Shown: positions 1 to 8,630 of the stretch, piece after piece
How the letters are laid out: each line of letters opens with the position of its first letter
How positions within the stretch are numbered: the first letter of the stretch is position 1
NCBI GenBank assembly: GCA_046294815.1
Contig: JBKBOJ010000001.1
Span: 1 to 64,000, forward strand
DNA length: 64,000 nt
DNA from: Pelomonas sp046294815
Lineage (GTDB): Bacteria > Pseudomonadota > Gammaproteobacteria > Burkholderiales > Burkholderiaceae_C
Direction: 5' to 3'
Position numbers and translations under genes: made by a program
The notes under the pieces: generated by a model
Databases searched by the model: none
What the model was told of the DNA's origin: nothing
Seen by the model: the letters and a program-made list of their open reading frames with translations, nothing else

Positions 1-542
1 AGCCTCCGGCTGCCACGACCGCCGCCGCACCGGCGCCGGCACAGCCCGCCGCAGTGCCGGCGACGGCAGAGCCTGCCGCCGCCGCGCGCGAGCTGTACGT
101 CGTGCTGCCCGAGGACGAGCGCATCTACGTCTTCGGCGACACCAAGAACTATTTCCAGTTCCTGGAGCACGCCGAGGTGGCGCTCACGCGCACCCGCATC
201 GGCGACGGCCCTGGCGGCCGCACGCTGGTGTTCGGCATCACCAACGACGACGTGAAGGCGAATGCGCCGAGCGTGGCCGAACGGGTGATGGACAAGAAGC
301 TGGCGGCCGCAGCCGACTTCCACGGCGAGGTCTTCAAGGACGGGCGCTTCTACGTCTTCCACACCCTCAAGGACATGAACGACTTCATCGAGCACGGCGA
401 AGTGGCGCTGGCCTTCACCGACATCGGCGCCGGTCCGAAGGGCGAGTCCATCGTGTGGGTCATGAACAAGGAAAGCATGGCCAAGGGACGGCCCACCGCC
501 ACCATGGAGCGCTTCAAGTCCATCCGCATGGCATCGAAGTAA
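1..542 (+). CDS. Uncharacterised protein with two internal repeats (5' end outside window)
   Basis: The frame is open from base 3 and reads an Ala/Pro-rich stretch before the folded part, so the true start probably lies upstream of the window; a GTG at 54 is possible but would sit inside that linker. The folded part is an internal duplication. Two blocks (about bases 115-245 and 343-470) share YVF, then F-x-E-H-x-E-V-A-L, then T-x-I-G-x-G-P-x-G followed by a hydrophobic strand. I do not recognise the family. No membrane segment is visible in the part present. It precedes pstC but is separated from it by a strong hairpin, so a link to phosphate transport is only positional. Confidence 0.7.
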   Translation, partial: PPAATTAAAPAPAQPAAVPATAEPAAAARELYVVLPEDERIYVFGDTKNYFQFLEHAEVALTRTRIGDGPGGRTLVFGITNDDVKANAPSVAERVMDKKLAAAADFHGEVFKDGRFYVFHTLKDMNDFIEHGEVALAFTDIGAGPKGESIVWVMNKESMAKGRPTATMERFKSIRMASK

Positions 543-562
543 TCGCCATGTGACCTGGTCGC

Positions 563-600
563 GGGCCTGCGGTCGCCGATGCCGCAGGCCCTGGTTTTCG
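563..600 (+). terminator. Intrinsic terminator between the first gene and pstC
   Basis: A perfect 10-bp stem (563-572 GGGCCTGCGG with 582-591 CCGCAGGCCC) is followed by TGGTTTTCGATTTTT. This is a good rho-independent terminator for the upstream gene. It suggests that pstC transcription starts downstream or depends on read-through. Confidence 0.7.
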
Positions 601-625
601 ATTTTTACCGCCCATACAGCCGCGC

Positions 626-2887
626 ATGAACACCACCACCGCCATGCAGACCACAGCGACCGCCGACCGGGCGATGCGCGGTCGCATGCTCCGCGATGCC
701 CTCTTCCAGCGCGCGACGTCGGTCGGCGGCCTCAGCGTGATCATCGCCATCTCGGCGATCTTCTTCTATCTGGCCAGCGTGGTCGTGCCGCTGTTCATGC
801 CGCCGCGCGTGACGGCCGAATCCAGCTTCGCCCTTGCCGGCGCGGCCGACCAGCCGACGGCCGCGCTGAGTGCCGAAGAGCAACGCGAGATTGCCGTGCG
901 CCTGGGTGCGCAAGGCGGTATCGAGTTCGTCGGTTTCGACTCGGGCCGTCTGCTGGCGAAGGACCAGGTGCCCATGCCCGCCGGCACCAGGGCGACGAGC
1001 TTCGCCGAGGGCGAACGCAGCACCTACAGCCTGGGCTATGGCCTGTCCGACGGCCGAGTCATCATCGCCAAGTTGGACTTCAAGGCCACCTTCCCCGACG
1101 GCAAGCGCCTGATCACGCCCTCCATCGGCTATCCGCTGGGCGCGGAGCCGCTGGCCGTGGACCCGCGCGGCCAGGCCATCCGCCTGCTCAGCGTGCAGCA
1201 GTCGGACGCTGGCTCGACCATCGCGGCGGTGACGCAGGACGGGCGCTTGCTGGTGTCGGCGGTGAACATCACCACCAATCTGATGACGGGTGAGAGCACC
1301 AGCACGCTCGAGCAGTCCGAGATTGGCAGCCCGCCCGCCGGCATCCGCCAACTGCTGATCGAGTCCAAGCAGCGCGAGCTCTATGTCTTGCACGGCGAGC
1401 GCAGCCTGGCGCGCTATGACATCAGCGACAAGTCGCAGCCCAAGCTGCTCGAGACCGTGGACATCGCGCCCGCCGGCCAGCGGGTGACGGCCATGACCAT
1501 GCTCAGCGGTGGTTTTTCGATCATCGTCGGCACCGACCAGGGCCGGCTGCTGCAATGGTTCCTGGTGCGCCAGACCGACAACAACTTCAAGCTCACGCGC
1601 ATCCGTGAGCTGCCGGCGATGCCGGCGGCGGTGACCGCGATCGCGCCCGAGTTCCACCGCAAGGGCTTCATCGCCGGTGACGCGCAGGGCACGCTGGGCA
1701 GCTATTACGCCACCTCCGAGCGCTTGCTGTTCACGCGCAAACTGAGCGACAAACCGCTGGTGGCGCTGGCCGTATCGCCGCGTGGCAATGGCTACCTGGT
1801 CCAGGACGCCACGGGCAAGGTGTATTCGGCCCAGGTCGACAACCACTACCCCGAGGTGTCGTTCCACAGCCTGTGGCAGAAGGTCTGGTACGAAAGCTAC
1901 GAGCGTCCCGACTACGTCTGGCAGTCGTCGGCATCGAACTCCGACTTCGAGCCCAAGTTCAGCCTGGCGCCGCTGACCTATGGCACGGTCAAGGCCGCCA
2001 CCTACGCCATGCTGGTGGCCGTGCCGCTGGCCCTGCTGGGGGCGATCTTCTCCGCCTACTTCATGACGCCCAAGATGCGCTCGACCGTCAAGCCGACGAT
2101 CGAGATCATGGCGGCGCTGCCCACCGTGGTGCTGGGTTTCCTGGCCGGCCTGTGGCTGGCGCCGCTGGTGGAGAACAACCTCGCCGGCGTGTTGTTGAGC
2201 CTGGTGCTGCTGCCGGTGTGCATTCTTTTGGCGGCCTACGCCTGGCATCTGCTGCCCGAGGGTCTGCGCCGCCGCGTGCCCGACGGCTGGGAAGCCGCGC
2301 TGTTGATGCCGGTGATCGCGCTGAGCATCTGGCTGATCTTCCAGCTCGGCCACCCCATCGAGGCCAGCTTCTTTGGCGGCGATATGCCGAACTGGCTGAG
2401 CAACGAACTGGGCATCAAGTACGAGCAGCGCAACTCGCTGGTGGTGGGCATCGCGATGGGCTTCGCGGTCACGCCGACGATCTTCTCGATCGCCGAGGAT
2501 GCGATCTTCGCCGTGCCCAAGTCGCTCACCTCCGGCTCGCTGGCGCTCGGCGCGACGCCCTGGCAGACGCTGACCGGCGTCGTGCTGCTGACCGCGAGCC
2601 CGGGCATCTTCTCGGCGGTCATGATCGGCCTGGGCCGCGCCGTCGGGGAAACCATGATCGTGCTGATGGCCACTGGCAATACCGCGGTGATGGACTTCAG
2701 CCTGTTTTCCGGCTTCCGCACGCTGTCGGCCAACATCGGCGTGGAGATGCCCGAGGCCGGCGTCGGCGAGACGCACTACCGGCTGCTCTTCCTGGCCGCG
2801 CTGGTGCTGTTCGCCTTCACCTTCGTCGTCAACACCGTGGCTGAGCTGCTTCGCCAGCGGCTGCGCGAGAAATACCAAACCGTCTGA
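626..2887 (+). CDS. pstC: Phosphate ABC transporter permease PstC, long form
   Basis: Inner-membrane permease subunit of the high-affinity phosphate importer PstSCAB. At 753 residues it is more than twice the length of E. coli PstC. An N-terminal membrane helix (about residues 32-58) is followed by a soluble region of roughly 390 residues, and the ABC permease domain starts near residue 449. The permease motif region around 2575-2660 contains the typical G-x-x-x-A-x-x-x-G-E-T-x-I-V-L-M-A-T pattern. The start ATG is 35 nt after the terminator stem without an obvious Shine-Dalgarno; an in-frame ATG at 644 is an alternative. It is followed after 11 nt by pstA. No pstS is in view; it may lie to the left of the window. 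Long PstC proteins of this kind occur in other proteobacteria. Confidence 0.93.
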   Translation: MNTTTAMQTTATADRAMRGRMLRDALFQRATSVGGLSVIIAISAIFFYLASVVVPLFMPPRVTAESSFALAGAADQPTAALSAEEQREIAVRLGAQGGIEFVGFDSGRLLAKDQVPMPAGTRATSFAEGERSTYSLGYGLSDGRVIIAKLDFKATFPDGKRLITPSIGYPLGAEPLAVDPRGQAIRLLSVQQSDAGSTIAAVTQDGRLLVSAVNITTNLMTGESTSTLEQSEIGSPPAGIRQLLIESKQRELYVLHGERSLARYDISDKSQPKLLETVDIAPAGQRVTAMTMLSGGFSIIVGTDQGRLLQWFLVRQTDNNFKLTRIRELPAMPAAVTAIAPEFHRKGFIAGDAQGTLGSYYATSERLLFTRKLSDKPLVALAVSPRGNGYLVQDATGKVYSAQVDNHYPEVSFHSLWQKVWYESYERPDYVWQSSASNSDFEPKFSLAPLTYGTVKAATYAMLVAVPLALLGAIFSAYFMTPKMRSTVKPTIEIMAALPTVVLGFLAGLWLAPLVENNLAGVLLSLVLLPVCILLAAYAWHLLPEGLRRRVPDGWEAALLMPVIALSIWLIFQLGHPIEASFFGGDMPNWLSNELGIKYEQRNSLVVGIAMGFAVTPTIFSIAEDAIFAVPKSLTSGSLALGATPWQTLTGVVLLTASPGIFSAVMIGLGRAVGETMIVLMATGNTAVMDFSLFSGFRTLSANIGVEMPEAGVGETHYRLLFLAALVLFAFTFVVNTVAELLRQRLREKYQTV

Positions 2888-2898
2888 GAGGCAGCCAA

Positions 2899-4554
2899 AT
2901 GCGCGACTGGATCAAATCGGGTTCGCCTTGGATCTGGCTGACCGCCGGCGCCGTGGCGCTGTCGGTGCTGGCCGTGACCGGGGTGCTGGCCTTGACCGCG
3001 CTGCGCGGGCTGGGTCACTTCTGGCCCAAGCCGGTGGCCGAGACCACCTACAAGGACAAGGATGGTCAGACCCTGCGCCTGATCGGCGAAGTGCGCGAGC
3101 GCGAGGAGGTCTCGGTGCGCCGCCTGGCCGAGGCCGGCTTCAAGATCGGGGGCGACCAGCCCTTCGTCGAGCGCCTGCTGTTCAAGACGGGCAACCGCGA
3201 CCTGACCGGCGTGGATTTCCGCTGGGTCCCGGAGCCGCTGCTCGGCGAGCTGCGCTACCCCGCCGACATCATCACCATCGAACGCCGCGAGTGGGGCAAT
3301 TTCTACGGCCACCTCAAGGCCGTCAAGCAAGCCGGTGAGGTGGTCGCCAGCGGTGAGGCGGCGTGGCCCGAATTGCTGACCCGCTTCGCGCGCGCCGAGT
3401 CGCTGTTCAAGCAGATCTACCGCATCGAGAAGTTCGAGATCGGCGACATCAACTACAAGATCGAGCAGCTGCGGCTGCAGCAGCGGCGTGCCGAACTCGC
3501 CGGCCGCCTGACCGACGCGCTGAAGGCCGACCTGGCGGCACGCAAGGCCGCGCTCGACGAGCAGTTCGCGGCGCTGCAGGCCCGGCGGGAGGGCCTGCGC
3601 GCCGCGATCGGCCGCGACACCGTGGTGGCCGAGGTGATGGACGGCAAGGAGGTCGAGGTCAAGCTCGCCATCGTGGCCGACGTCTACCGGGCCAACACGC
3701 TGGGCCTGGGCGAGAAGATTGCCTTCTACGTGCGCAAGCTGGCGGACTTCGTCACCGATGATCCACGCGAGGCCAACACCGAGGGGGGCATCTTCCCCGC
3801 CATCTTCGGCACCGTGCTGATGGTGTTGATGATGTCGGTGGTCGTGATGCCCTTCGGCGTCATTGCGGCCATCTATCTGCGCGAATACGCGCGGCAGGGC
3901 TTGCTGACGCGGGTGATCCGCATCTCGGTGAACAACCTGGCCGGCGTGCCGTCCATCGTCTACGGCGTGTTCGGCCTGGGCTTCTTCGTCTACTTCCTGG
4001 GCGGCAACATCGACCAGCTGTTCTTCCCCGAAGCGCTGCCCGCGCCCACCTTCGGCAGCCCGGGCATCCTGTGGGCCTCGTTGACGCTGGCCATTCTGAC
4101 GCTGCCGGTGGTCATCGTCGCCACCGAGGAAGGCCTGGCGCGCGTGCCGCGCTCGGTGCGTGAAGGCAGCCTGGCACTGGGCGCCACCAAGGCCGAGACG
4201 CTGTGGCGCACCGTGCTGCCCATGGCCAGCCCGGCCATGATGACAGGCCTGATCCTGGCCATTGCACGGGCTGCCGGTGAGGTGGCGCCGCTGATGCTGG
4301 TGGGCGTGGTCAAGCTCGCACCGACCCTGCCGCTGGATGGGTACTTCCCCTACCTGCACCTGGAGCGCAAGTTCATGCACCTGGGCTTTCACATCTACGA
4401 CGTCGGCTTCCAGAGCCCGAACGTGGAAGCCGCGCGCCCGCTGGTCTATGCCACCGCCCTGCTGCTGGTCATCGTCATCTTGGTGCTCAACCTCAGCGCC
4501 ATCCGGCTGCGCAACCGGCTGCGCGAGAAGTTCCGCGGCCTCGAGTCGGTCTGA
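2899..4554 (+). CDS. pstA: Phosphate ABC transporter permease PstA, long form
   Basis: Second membrane subunit of the phosphate importer, 551 residues against about 300 in E. coli. The N-terminus has one membrane helix, then an extra soluble domain to about residue 290 that includes a charged, probably coiled-coil section rich in Glu/Gln/Arg (bases 3430-3620). The permease domain starts near residue 295. It contains the loop ending G-S-L-A-L-G-A-T and A-x-A-x-G-E-V-A-P typical of PstA. It lies in an operon between pstC (11 nt) and pstB (18 nt). The matching extra domains of PstC and PstA probably face each other in the complex, which is my inference. Confidence 0.92.
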   Translation: MRDWIKSGSPWIWLTAGAVALSVLAVTGVLALTALRGLGHFWPKPVAETTYKDKDGQTLRLIGEVREREEVSVRRLAEAGFKIGGDQPFVERLLFKTGNRDLTGVDFRWVPEPLLGELRYPADIITIERREWGNFYGHLKAVKQAGEVVASGEAAWPELLTRFARAESLFKQIYRIEKFEIGDINYKIEQLRLQQRRAELAGRLTDALKADLAARKAALDEQFAALQARREGLRAAIGRDTVVAEVMDGKEVEVKLAIVADVYRANTLGLGEKIAFYVRKLADFVTDDPREANTEGGIFPAIFGTVLMVLMMSVVVMPFGVIAAIYLREYARQGLLTRVIRISVNNLAGVPSIVYGVFGLGFFVYFLGGNIDQLFFPEALPAPTFGSPGILWASLTLAILTLPVVIVATEEGLARVPRSVREGSLALGATKAETLWRTVLPMASPAMMTGLILAIARAAGEVAPLMLVGVVKLAPTLPLDGYFPYLHLERKFMHLGFHIYDVGFQSPNVEAARPLVYATALLLVIVILVLNLSAIRLRNRLREKFRGLESV

Positions 4555-4572
4555 CCGCGCAGCAGGCACCCC

Positions 4573-5472
4573 ATGAACGACACGACCGATCCCAGCCCTT
4601 CGGAGAACTCCCGCATGTCCGCCAACCTGTCCGTCCTTCCCGGTGCCGCGCGCAGCGACATCCGCATCGAGACGCAAGTCAACGCCGACAACCCGCCTGC
4701 GGCGGCCCTGCAGGACCTGGAGGTGGCGATGTCGGTGAGCGACCTGCGGCTCTTTTACGGTGAAAAGCAGGCCCTGCACGGGGTGTCGCTGAACATTCCG
4801 CGCCGCCAAGTGGTGGCCTTCATCGGCCCCAGCGGTTGTGGCAAGTCGACCCTGCTGCGCTGCTTCAACCGCATGAACGACCTCGTCGACGGCTGCCGCA
4901 TCGAGGGCCAGATCCTGCTGGACGGCAAGGACATCTATGACCGCAAGGTCAACGTCGCGCAGCTGCGGCGGCGCGTGGGCATGGTGTTTCAGAAGCCCAA
5001 CCCCTTTCCGAAGTCGATCTACGAGAACGTGGCCTACGGCCTGCGCCTGCACGGGGTGAACAACCGCGCGCAGCTCGACGAGGCGGTGGAGAAGTCGCTG
5101 AGGGGCGCCGCGCTGTGGGACGAGGTGAAGGACCGGCTGGACACCAGCGGCCTGAGCCTGTCGGGTGGTCAGCAGCAGCGTCTGGTGATCGCGCGCGCCA
5201 TCGCGCTGGAGCCCGAGGTGCTGCTGCTGGACGAACCCTGCTCGGCGCTGGACCCGATTGCGACGGCAAAGGTCGAGGAGCTGCTGCACGAACTGAAGTC
5301 GCGCTTCACGATCGTGATCGTCACGCACAACATGCAGCAGGCCGCGCGCGTTTCGGACTTCACGGCCTACATGTATATGGGCAAGCTCATCGAGTACAGC
5401 CCGACCATCGATCTCTTCACCAAGCCGGCAAGGAAAGAGACCGAGGACTACATCACCGGGCGCTTCGGCTGA
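4573..5472 (+). CDS. pstB: Phosphate ABC transporter ATP-binding protein PstB
   Basis: Cytoplasmic ATPase that powers phosphate import through PstCA. It shows Walker A GPSGCGKST (residues 85-93), a Q-loop in GMVFQKPNPFPKS, the ABC signature LSGGQQQR, Walker B VLLLDEPCSALD and the switch His in VTHNMQQA. PstB proteins usually begin close to the ABC core. Here about 50 poorly structured residues precede it, so the in-frame ATG at 4615 is a credible alternative start. Phosphate-operon context (pstA before, phoU 25 nt after) separates it from other ABC ATPases. Confidence 0.96.
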   Translation: MNDTTDPSPSENSRMSANLSVLPGAARSDIRIETQVNADNPPAAALQDLEVAMSVSDLRLFYGEKQALHGVSLNIPRRQVVAFIGPSGCGKSTLLRCFNRMNDLVDGCRIEGQILLDGKDIYDRKVNVAQLRRRVGMVFQKPNPFPKSIYENVAYGLRLHGVNNRAQLDEAVEKSLRGAALWDEVKDRLDTSGLSLSGGQQQRLVIARAIALEPEVLLLDEPCSALDPIATAKVEELLHELKSRFTIVIVTHNMQQAARVSDFTAYMYMGKLIEYSPTIDLFTKPARKETEDYITGRFG

Positions 5473-5497
5473 AGCGCCGCGACTCCAGGGGACAGCG

Positions 5498-6205
5498 ATG
5501 AACGACAAGCACATCTCGACGCAATTCGATGCCGAACTGAGTGGCATTTCCACCCGCGTGCTGGAAATGGGCGGCTTGGTCGAATCCCAGGTGGCGCGCG
5601 CCGTCTATGCGTTGACGCACTTCAGTGGCGAGACGGCCAGCGAAGTGCTGACCACCGAGAACCGGGTCAACGCCATGGAGGTCGAGATCGACCATGATCT
5701 CTCCACCATCATCGTCCGCCGTCAACCCACGGCCCGCGACCTGCGGCTGCTGATCGCAGTCTCCAAGACCATCGGCAACCTCGAGCGGGTGGGGGATGAG
5801 GCCGCACGCATCGCGCGCACGGTGCAGCGGCTGATCAACAGCGGCATCTCCAGCAAGATGCGTCTGCCGGTCAGCGACCTGTCGTTCGAAGCCGACCTCG
5901 CCGTTGCCTCGCTGCGCAAGGCGCTGGACGCCTTTGCGCGCCTGGACTCCAAGCAGGCGCTGGAAGTCATCAAGCAGGACAACGAGATCGACATCGAATT
6001 CGACGGCCTGATGCGCAAGCTGGTGACCTACATGATGGAAGACCCGCGCACCATCTCGGCGAGCATCGATCTGGTCTTCGTCGCCAAGGCCATCGAGCGC
6101 GTGGGCGACCACGCCAAGAACGTGGCCGAACAGGTGATCTACGTGGTCAAGGGCACTGACGTCAGGCACACGCCGATGGGCGATGTCGAGTCTGTCGTGT
6201 CCTGA
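5498..6205 (+). CDS. phoU: Phosphate signalling protein PhoU
   Basis: Helical peripheral protein that links the Pst transporter to the PhoR kinase and represses the Pho regulon when phosphate is plentiful. The 235 residues match the family length and show two PhoU repeats, each with the conserved E/D-x-x-x-D metal-binding pattern (I-x-x-D-N-E-I-D in the second, near residue 156; R-x-x-D-E-A-A-R-I in the first). The start ATG has GGGGAC upstream. It is fourth in the pst operon and followed by an intergenic repeat, then phoB. Confidence 0.95.
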   Translation: MNDKHISTQFDAELSGISTRVLEMGGLVESQVARAVYALTHFSGETASEVLTTENRVNAMEVEIDHDLSTIIVRRQPTARDLRLLIAVSKTIGNLERVGDEAARIARTVQRLINSGISSKMRLPVSDLSFEADLAVASLRKALDAFARLDSKQALEVIKQDNEIDIEFDGLMRKLVTYMMEDPRTISASIDLVFVAKAIERVGDHAKNVAEQVIYVVKGTDVRHTPMGDVESVVS

Positions 6206-6230
6206 GATCCGCACGCGAGGTCGCTGAAAT

Positions 6231-6305
6231 GAAACCCCCACGCTCACTTCGTTCGCTGCCCCCCGAGGGGGCTGTCGGTACCTTCGGAACGGCCGGGCGG
6301 TACTG
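6231..6305. repeat. Dispersed intergenic repeat of a Burkholderiales type
   Basis: The whole 102-bp gap between phoU and phoB is filled by a C-rich element: AAACCCCCACGCTCACTTCG, then TCGCTGCCCCCCGAGGGGGC with a G/C dyad, then a CGGAACGGCCGGGCGG tail. I recall very similar sequences scattered between genes in Comamonadaceae-like genomes, but only one copy is visible here, so the repeat assignment rests on memory. The CCCCC/GGGGG dyad could form a hairpin in the phoU-phoB mRNA. Confidence 0.5.
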
Positions 6306-6307
6306 AC

Positions 6308-7006
6308 ATGGGACGCATCCTGTTGGTCGAAGATGAATCGGCGATCGCAGAGCTCATCGCGATCAATCTCCGGCACGATGGCCACGAGGTGGTCGTGGCG
6401 GCCGACGCGGTGGCCGGCCAGAGCGCCATCGACGGTGTGTTGCCTGACCTGGTGATCCTGGACTGGATGCTGCCGGGCGTTTCCGGCGTGCAGCTGGCGC
6501 AACGCTGGCGCCGCGATGCGCGCACGCGCGAATTGCCCATCCTGATGCTCACGGCCCGCTCCGAGGACAGGGACATCGTCGAGGGTCTGGATGCCGGTGC
6601 CGACGACTACCTGACCAAGCCGTTTTCGACCACTGAGCTGCTGGCGCGCATCCGCGCCGTGCTCAGGCGCCGCGCCCCGCAAGCGCTGGACACGGCACTG
6701 CAGGTCGGACCGCTGCACCTGGACCCCGCCACCATGCGCGTCACGGCGGACGGTGTTCCCGCCAAGCTGGGGCCGACCGAGTTCCGGCTGCTGCGCTTCC
6801 TGATGAGCCACCCGGAGCGTGTGCATTCGCGGGCCCAGTTGCTCGACCGCGTGTGGGGCGACCATGTCTTCATCGAGGAGCGCACCATCGATGTCCACAT
6901 CAAACGCCTGCGCGCTGCGCTGGCCGATGTGCAGTGCGCCGGCATGGTGGAGACGGTTCGCGGTGCAGGCTACCGTCTGACCAGGCCCGTATCCACCCGT
7001 GTCTGA
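6308..7006 (+). CDS. phoB: Phosphate regulon response regulator PhoB
   Basis: OmpR-family transcription factor that binds Pho boxes when phosphorylated by PhoR. The N-terminal receiver carries the acidic pair E-D-E (residues 8-10), the phospho-acceptor Asp52 in VILDWMLPG, Thr in MLTA and Lys in YLTKPF. The C-terminal winged helix ends in the typical T-V-R-G-x-G-Y-R pattern. The 232 residues and the position upstream of and overlapping phoR (8 bp) identify it as PhoB rather than another OmpR member. Confidence 0.95.
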   Translation: MGRILLVEDESAIAELIAINLRHDGHEVVVAADAVAGQSAIDGVLPDLVILDWMLPGVSGVQLAQRWRRDARTRELPILMLTARSEDRDIVEGLDAGADDYLTKPFSTTELLARIRAVLRRRAPQALDTALQVGPLHLDPATMRVTADGVPAKLGPTEFRLLRFLMSHPERVHSRAQLLDRVWGDHVFIEERTIDVHIKRLRAALADVQCAGMVETVRGAGYRLTRPVSTRV

Positions 7007-8351
7007 AGCGCGGCTGGCGTGGCGAACCTGGGCACTGCCTGGGTCGCTGCTGCTCGCGGGTCTTGCGGTGCCTATGGCCTGTGCGCTGGACTCGGACCGC
7101 AAGGCCTGGATCTTGGCCTTCTCCGCGCTGCCGACCTTTGCTGCCGTGACCCTGTGGGCCAGGGACAGGCGGGGCCTGTCGGACCTGCGCAGCTGGTCTG
7201 CCGCAAGCATGGATGGCGCCGCGCCGGCCTTGGCCGGGACGGCTGGAGAGATCGCGCTAAGGATGGAACGTGCGCTGCGCCAGCGCGAGCAGGCGCGCGA
7301 CAGCGAACGCCAGCGGCTCGAACAATTCCTGTCGGCCATCGAGGCGCTGCCCCATGGGCTGCTGCTGATCGACGCGGACGACGGTATCCAGTGGCTCAAC
7401 CAGGCTGCCGCAGATCACTTCGGGCTGGATCTGCTGCGTGACCGCGGCCAGGTCATCTTCAACCTGGTGCGCACGCCGAGTTTCGTCGCGCACCTGCAAG
7501 CCGGTCGTTCGGATGCCGAACTGGTGCTGCCCAGTCCGCGCAGGGACGCCACGCTGTCGGTGCTGGTGCGCCCCTACGGTGCCGGCATGCGGCTGGTGAT
7601 GTCGCAGGACATCACCGAGCGTGAGCGCAGTGACGCGATGCGTCGCGACTTCGTGGCCAATGTGTCGCACGAAATCCGCAGCCCGCTGACCGTGCTGGCC
7701 GGCTTCGTCGACACCATGGCGCAGCTGCCCCTGACGCCGAATGAGCGCGACCGGGCCCTGGCGGTGATGCGCCAGCAGGCCGAGCGCATGCAGACGCTGG
7801 TGACCGACCTGCTGACCCTGGCCCAGATCGAGGGTGCGCCGCGGCCCTCGTCCGAACAATGGGTGGATATGGACGGCTTGATGCGCCGCTTGCAGACCGA
7901 CATCGCCGCCAGCGACGCGGGTCGGCATGCCGTGACGCTGGCGGCGGAGGCCGGCACCCGGGTGGGCGGCATCGAATCGGAACTGTTCAGTGCCTTCTGG
8001 AACCTGGCCAGCAATGCGCTGCGCTACACCCCGGCGGGTGGCGAGGTTCGGGTCAGCTGGCAGGTGCAGGCCGACGGCACGGGCGAGTTCTGCGTCTGCG
8101 ACAGCGGGCCGGGCATCGCGCGGGAACACATTCCGCGCCTGACGGAGCGCTTCTACCGCGTGGACACCAGCCGATCGCGTGCCACGGGCGGCACTGGTTT
8201 GGGCCTGGCGATCGTCAAGCATGTGGTCCAGCGCCACGGCGGCGAGCTGCTCATTACCAGCGAGCTTGGCAAGGGTTCGGCGTTCAGGATTCGATTGCCG
8301 GCGCGCCGTGTCAGGCCGGCGGGCCTGACGGCGCCGACCCTGGGGCCGTAG
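6999..8351 (+). CDS. phoR: Phosphate regulon sensor histidine kinase PhoR
   Basis: Membrane-bound kinase partner of PhoB. It has two N-terminal hydrophobic helices (residues about 10-50), a PAS-like domain around residues 105-200, then HisKA with His224 in NVSHEIRSPL, and a HATPase domain with N-box NLASNALRYTP, DSGPGI and G-T-G-L-G-L-A-I. The GTG start at 6999 overlaps the phoB stop by 8 bp, which supports it and implies translational coupling. There is no large periplasmic domain, as is usual for PhoR, which senses phosphate status through Pst and PhoU. Confidence 0.94.
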   Translation: MSEARLAWRTWALPGSLLLAGLAVPMACALDSDRKAWILAFSALPTFAAVTLWARDRRGLSDLRSWSAASMDGAAPALAGTAGEIALRMERALRQREQARDSERQRLEQFLSAIEALPHGLLLIDADDGIQWLNQAAADHFGLDLLRDRGQVIFNLVRTPSFVAHLQAGRSDAELVLPSPRRDATLSVLVRPYGAGMRLVMSQDITERERSDAMRRDFVANVSHEIRSPLTVLAGFVDTMAQLPLTPNERDRALAVMRQQAERMQTLVTDLLTLAQIEGAPRPSSEQWVDMDGLMRRLQTDIAASDAGRHAVTLAAEAGTRVGGIESELFSAFWNLASNALRYTPAGGEVRVSWQVQADGTGEFCVCDSGPGIAREHIPRLTERFYRVDTSRSRATGGTGLGLAIVKHVVQRHGGELLITSELGKGSAFRIRLPARRVRPAGLTAPTLGP

Positions 8352-8554
8352 CCAGCGCAGACGCCACCCCGTCCGGCGCGATGCCGGCAATGCGCCGGCG
8401 ATGCGCCTGGCCGCAACGGGTGTGGCCGCGGCGCTTGCTGACCCTGCACCGGTGGGCCGTGGAGGCGGCGCTGTATCGGCTGGCTGGGTGGCTGCTGCTC
8501 GCCGCTGCAGATGTCTGGGCGGCCATAGCGAGACGTCACGGGCAAGAAGCAACA

Positions 8555-8585
8555 AGGGCCGCCGGCATTCTTGGCGGGCGGCCCT
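8555..8585 (-). terminator. Terminator of the phoX transcript
   Basis: A 9-bp stem (AGGGCCGCC at 8555-8563 with GGCGGCCCT at 8577-8585). On the minus strand it is followed by a T-rich stretch TTGTTGCTTCTT. It lies between the convergent phoR and phoX genes; the rest of 8352-8630 shows no gene I can support. Confidence 0.6.
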
Positions 8586-8630
8586 GATCTGGTGCAGCAT
8601 CAGGCCATCAGGCCTGCCGAGCTGCAGGCA

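Noticed and set aside
605..5553. Very long minus-strand open frames opposite pstC, pstA and pstB
   Set aside because: They are antisense frames of strongly coding GC-rich genes, rich in His/Arg/Gln/Ala with no family motifs.
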